13,634 bases of DNA. Source: JBBSEZ01 sp038239195 (GTDB taxonomy: Bacteria; Planctomycetota; Planctomycetia; Gemmatales; Gemmataceae). Below, one piece after another: positions 12,818-13,634 of the stretch. Position 1 is the stretch's first letter, and each line of letters starts with the position of its first letter. The notes under the pieces are model-generated. The model searched no databases and was not told the origin of the DNA. It saw only the letters and a list, made by a program, of their open reading frames with translations. The stretch is taken from NCBI GenBank assembly GCA_038239195.1, contig JBBSEZ010000270.1, positions 1 to 13,634 of the forward strand, given 5' to 3'. The position numbers and the translations under genes are program-made.

Positions 12818-12827
12818 CGTGATGTCG

Positions 12828-12860
12828 TCATCAACTCCTTTCCCTGAAAGGAGTTGATGA
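12828..12860. terminator. Perfect 15-bp hairpin after the integrase gene
   Basis: TCATCAACTCCTTTC (12828-12842) pairs with GAAAGGAGTTGATGA (12846-12860) around a CCT loop, 10 nt after the integrase stop. There is no T-run, but a convergent gene ends at 12947, so it may serve as a bidirectional terminator. A/T content is higher here than in the neighbouring genes. Confidence 0.65.
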
Positions 12861-12946
12861 TCGCTGTTGGACATCTCATAGGAACATCAGGGGAGTCTGG
12901 TCAAATTCGTACCAAACAGCGGGTGCCAGCCTTTCCCGGCAGTCGG

Positions 12947-13522
12947 TCACTTCGTCAGGACGCACTCCTTGATCTCGACCGTGCTGAACAGTCCCTTGCC
13001 GACGACCTTGCCCACGATGGTCACCTCCTGGCCCTTGGTCAGCTTCCCGAGGTCGTCGGACGACTTGGCGTCGAACTGGCACTCGATGGACAGGAGGCTC
13101 AGTTCCAGGCCGGTCATGAAATCGACGCAGGAGATCGCCCTCTTCTTGTGGACCCGCTTCACCTGGCCGGTGATCTGCACCACCTTGCCCTTGAACCTGC
13201 GGTCGGCGGCTATTTCGTTGGCCTGGTAGTTCTTGGCGACTTCCGTGGCCTTCACCACCAGGGGCTTGTCCTTGGTCCCGCCTTCGTCCTTCGCCTTGTC
13301 CTTGGCGGGCACCTTCTCGGGGGCCGGGTCGATCAACGTGCATGACGACATCTTCACCCACAGCCGCTCCTTGCCGTCGCACGTCCCCGAGAGCTTGATC
13401 TCCTGGCCCTTCTGCACGCGGAGGAGGGAGTCAGCCATCTTCGGGTCGAAGTGGCACTTCACCCGCCAAGTGCTGAACCTCGTCTCGTCCTCCAGTTCGA
13501 TGCACGCCGAGTGGGGCGACAC
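12947..13522 (-). pseudogene. tRNA_anti-like OB-fold protein, 5'-truncated
   Basis: The sequence has two OB-fold-like domains of the tRNA_anti-like type, seen in secreted or lipoprotein-like planctomycete proteins of unknown function. The second is complete (about 88-191: KATEVAKNYQANEIAADRRFKG, KVVQITGQV, IECQFD, LTKGQEVTIVGKV, IKECVL). The first begins in mid-domain (VKCHFDPKMADSLLRVQKGQ, ISGTC-like LSGTCDG, SSCTLID) and lacks its first strands and any signal peptide. A Lys/Ala/Pro linker (66-87) joins them. The only start is GTG at 13522, without a Shine-Dalgarno, and an in-frame TGA lies three codons upstream. I infer loss of the 5' end by recombination near 13522. A short-but-functional protein is less likely. 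Confidence 0.65.
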
Positions 13523-13561
13523 TCGGCTTCAATCCCTCCCGGTTGCAGTGTCGAGCGAAGC
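13517..13561. repeat. Nested inverted repeats at the 5' break of the OB-fold gene
   Basis: CGACACT (13517-13523) pairs with AGTGTCG (13547-13553), and GCTTC (13526-13530) with GAAGC (13557-13561). The start of the OB-fold frame coincides with the left arm. Beyond it, 13562-13634 holds no recognisable gene and is less GC-rich. This may be the edge of a further insertion or the right boundary of the integrase element. Confidence 0.35.
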
Positions 13562-13634
13562 TGTAAGTGGTTGAGGGGTTGACGGATAAGGCCTGCGTCC
13601 TAGGAAAACGGTACTTCACATCCGTTACCCAGGA

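Larger units (their letters stand above)
11353..13634. mobile_element. Left end of an integrative element (right end not in window)
   Basis: The element starts at a tRNA-Leu 3' half (11353-11405), followed by structured DNA, tandem repeats and a tyrosine integrase gene. No second copy of the tRNA sequence occurs before the end of the window, so the right boundary is unknown; the end given is the window edge. Whether the OB-fold fragment at 12947-13522 is cargo or flanking DNA cannot be decided. Confidence 0.45.

Noticed and set aside
13526..13561. A 36-nt unit with GCTTC/GAAGC ends and an ATTGAAGC-like 3' end (minus strand), resembling a CRISPR repeat
   Set aside because: Only one copy is present; sequence 60-75 nt away on either side does not repeat it, and no cas gene is seen. 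Without sequence beyond the window an array cannot be claimed.

Overview
The window is GC-rich bacterial DNA (about two thirds G+C by eye) and most likely planctomycete, perhaps from the Gemmata/Isosphaera group. The evidence is the mix of families: a DUF433/DUF5615 pair, a 67K-type SppA, a secreted thioredoxin-like protein ending in a TIDNPAG...YAFKKGE pattern, a tRNA_anti-like OB-fold protein, and two small proteins I associate with planctomycetes. The assignment rests on memory of these families, not on a search.

Layout. 1-1397: a promoter-like pair of hexamers and a GH3-like protein (+) that lacks the usual nucleotide-binding motif and has a truncated C-terminus. It overlaps convergently with a DinG/XPD-type helicase (-, 1249-3288) whose first Fe-S cysteine is serine. 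3291-4972: a tandem duplication of an 809-bp unit. Each unit holds a DUF433 antitoxin-like gene and a DUF5615 PIN-like toxin gene (-), with its own extended -10 promoter and a palindromic operator candidate. 5065-5888: a membrane-anchored protein (+) and a small zinc-ribbon-like protein (-). 5911-5966: a long inverted repeat. 5989-7866: signal peptide peptidase SppA (-). 8081-8509: a TerB-like protein (-) with a good promoter and a long leader. 8840-9409: a secreted thioredoxin-like protein (-) interrupted by one in-frame TGA. 9532-10572: a MoxR/RavA-type AAA+ ATPase (-). 10644-11352: the 3' end of a larger gene (-). 11353 onward: the left end of an integrative element, with a tRNA-Leu(GAG) 3' half, tandem repeats and a tyrosine integrase (+). 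12947-13522: a 5'-truncated OB-fold gene (-).

Most notable: the thioredoxin-like gene is open for 58 codons, has a TGA exactly where the second cysteine of a CxxC motif is expected, and stays open in the same frame for 130 more codons of conserved sequence. An 11-pair stem-loop starts 18 nt after the TGA. This fits an undescribed CxxU selenoprotein with a bacterial SECIS-like element; the alternative is a recent TGC-to-TGA nonsense mutation.

Second: the integrase element appears to have entered a protein-coding gene rather than an intact tRNA gene. Only the tRNA 3' half is present, and it abuts directly the remaining C-terminal part of a minus-strand gene. This is what integration at a secondary site, with crossover in the anticodon loop, would leave.

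The genes are mostly independent housekeeping or envelope functions on the minus strand. Possible co-transcription is limited to the two toxin-antitoxin units running into the helicase gene, and perhaps SppA with the small zinc-ribbon-like gene.
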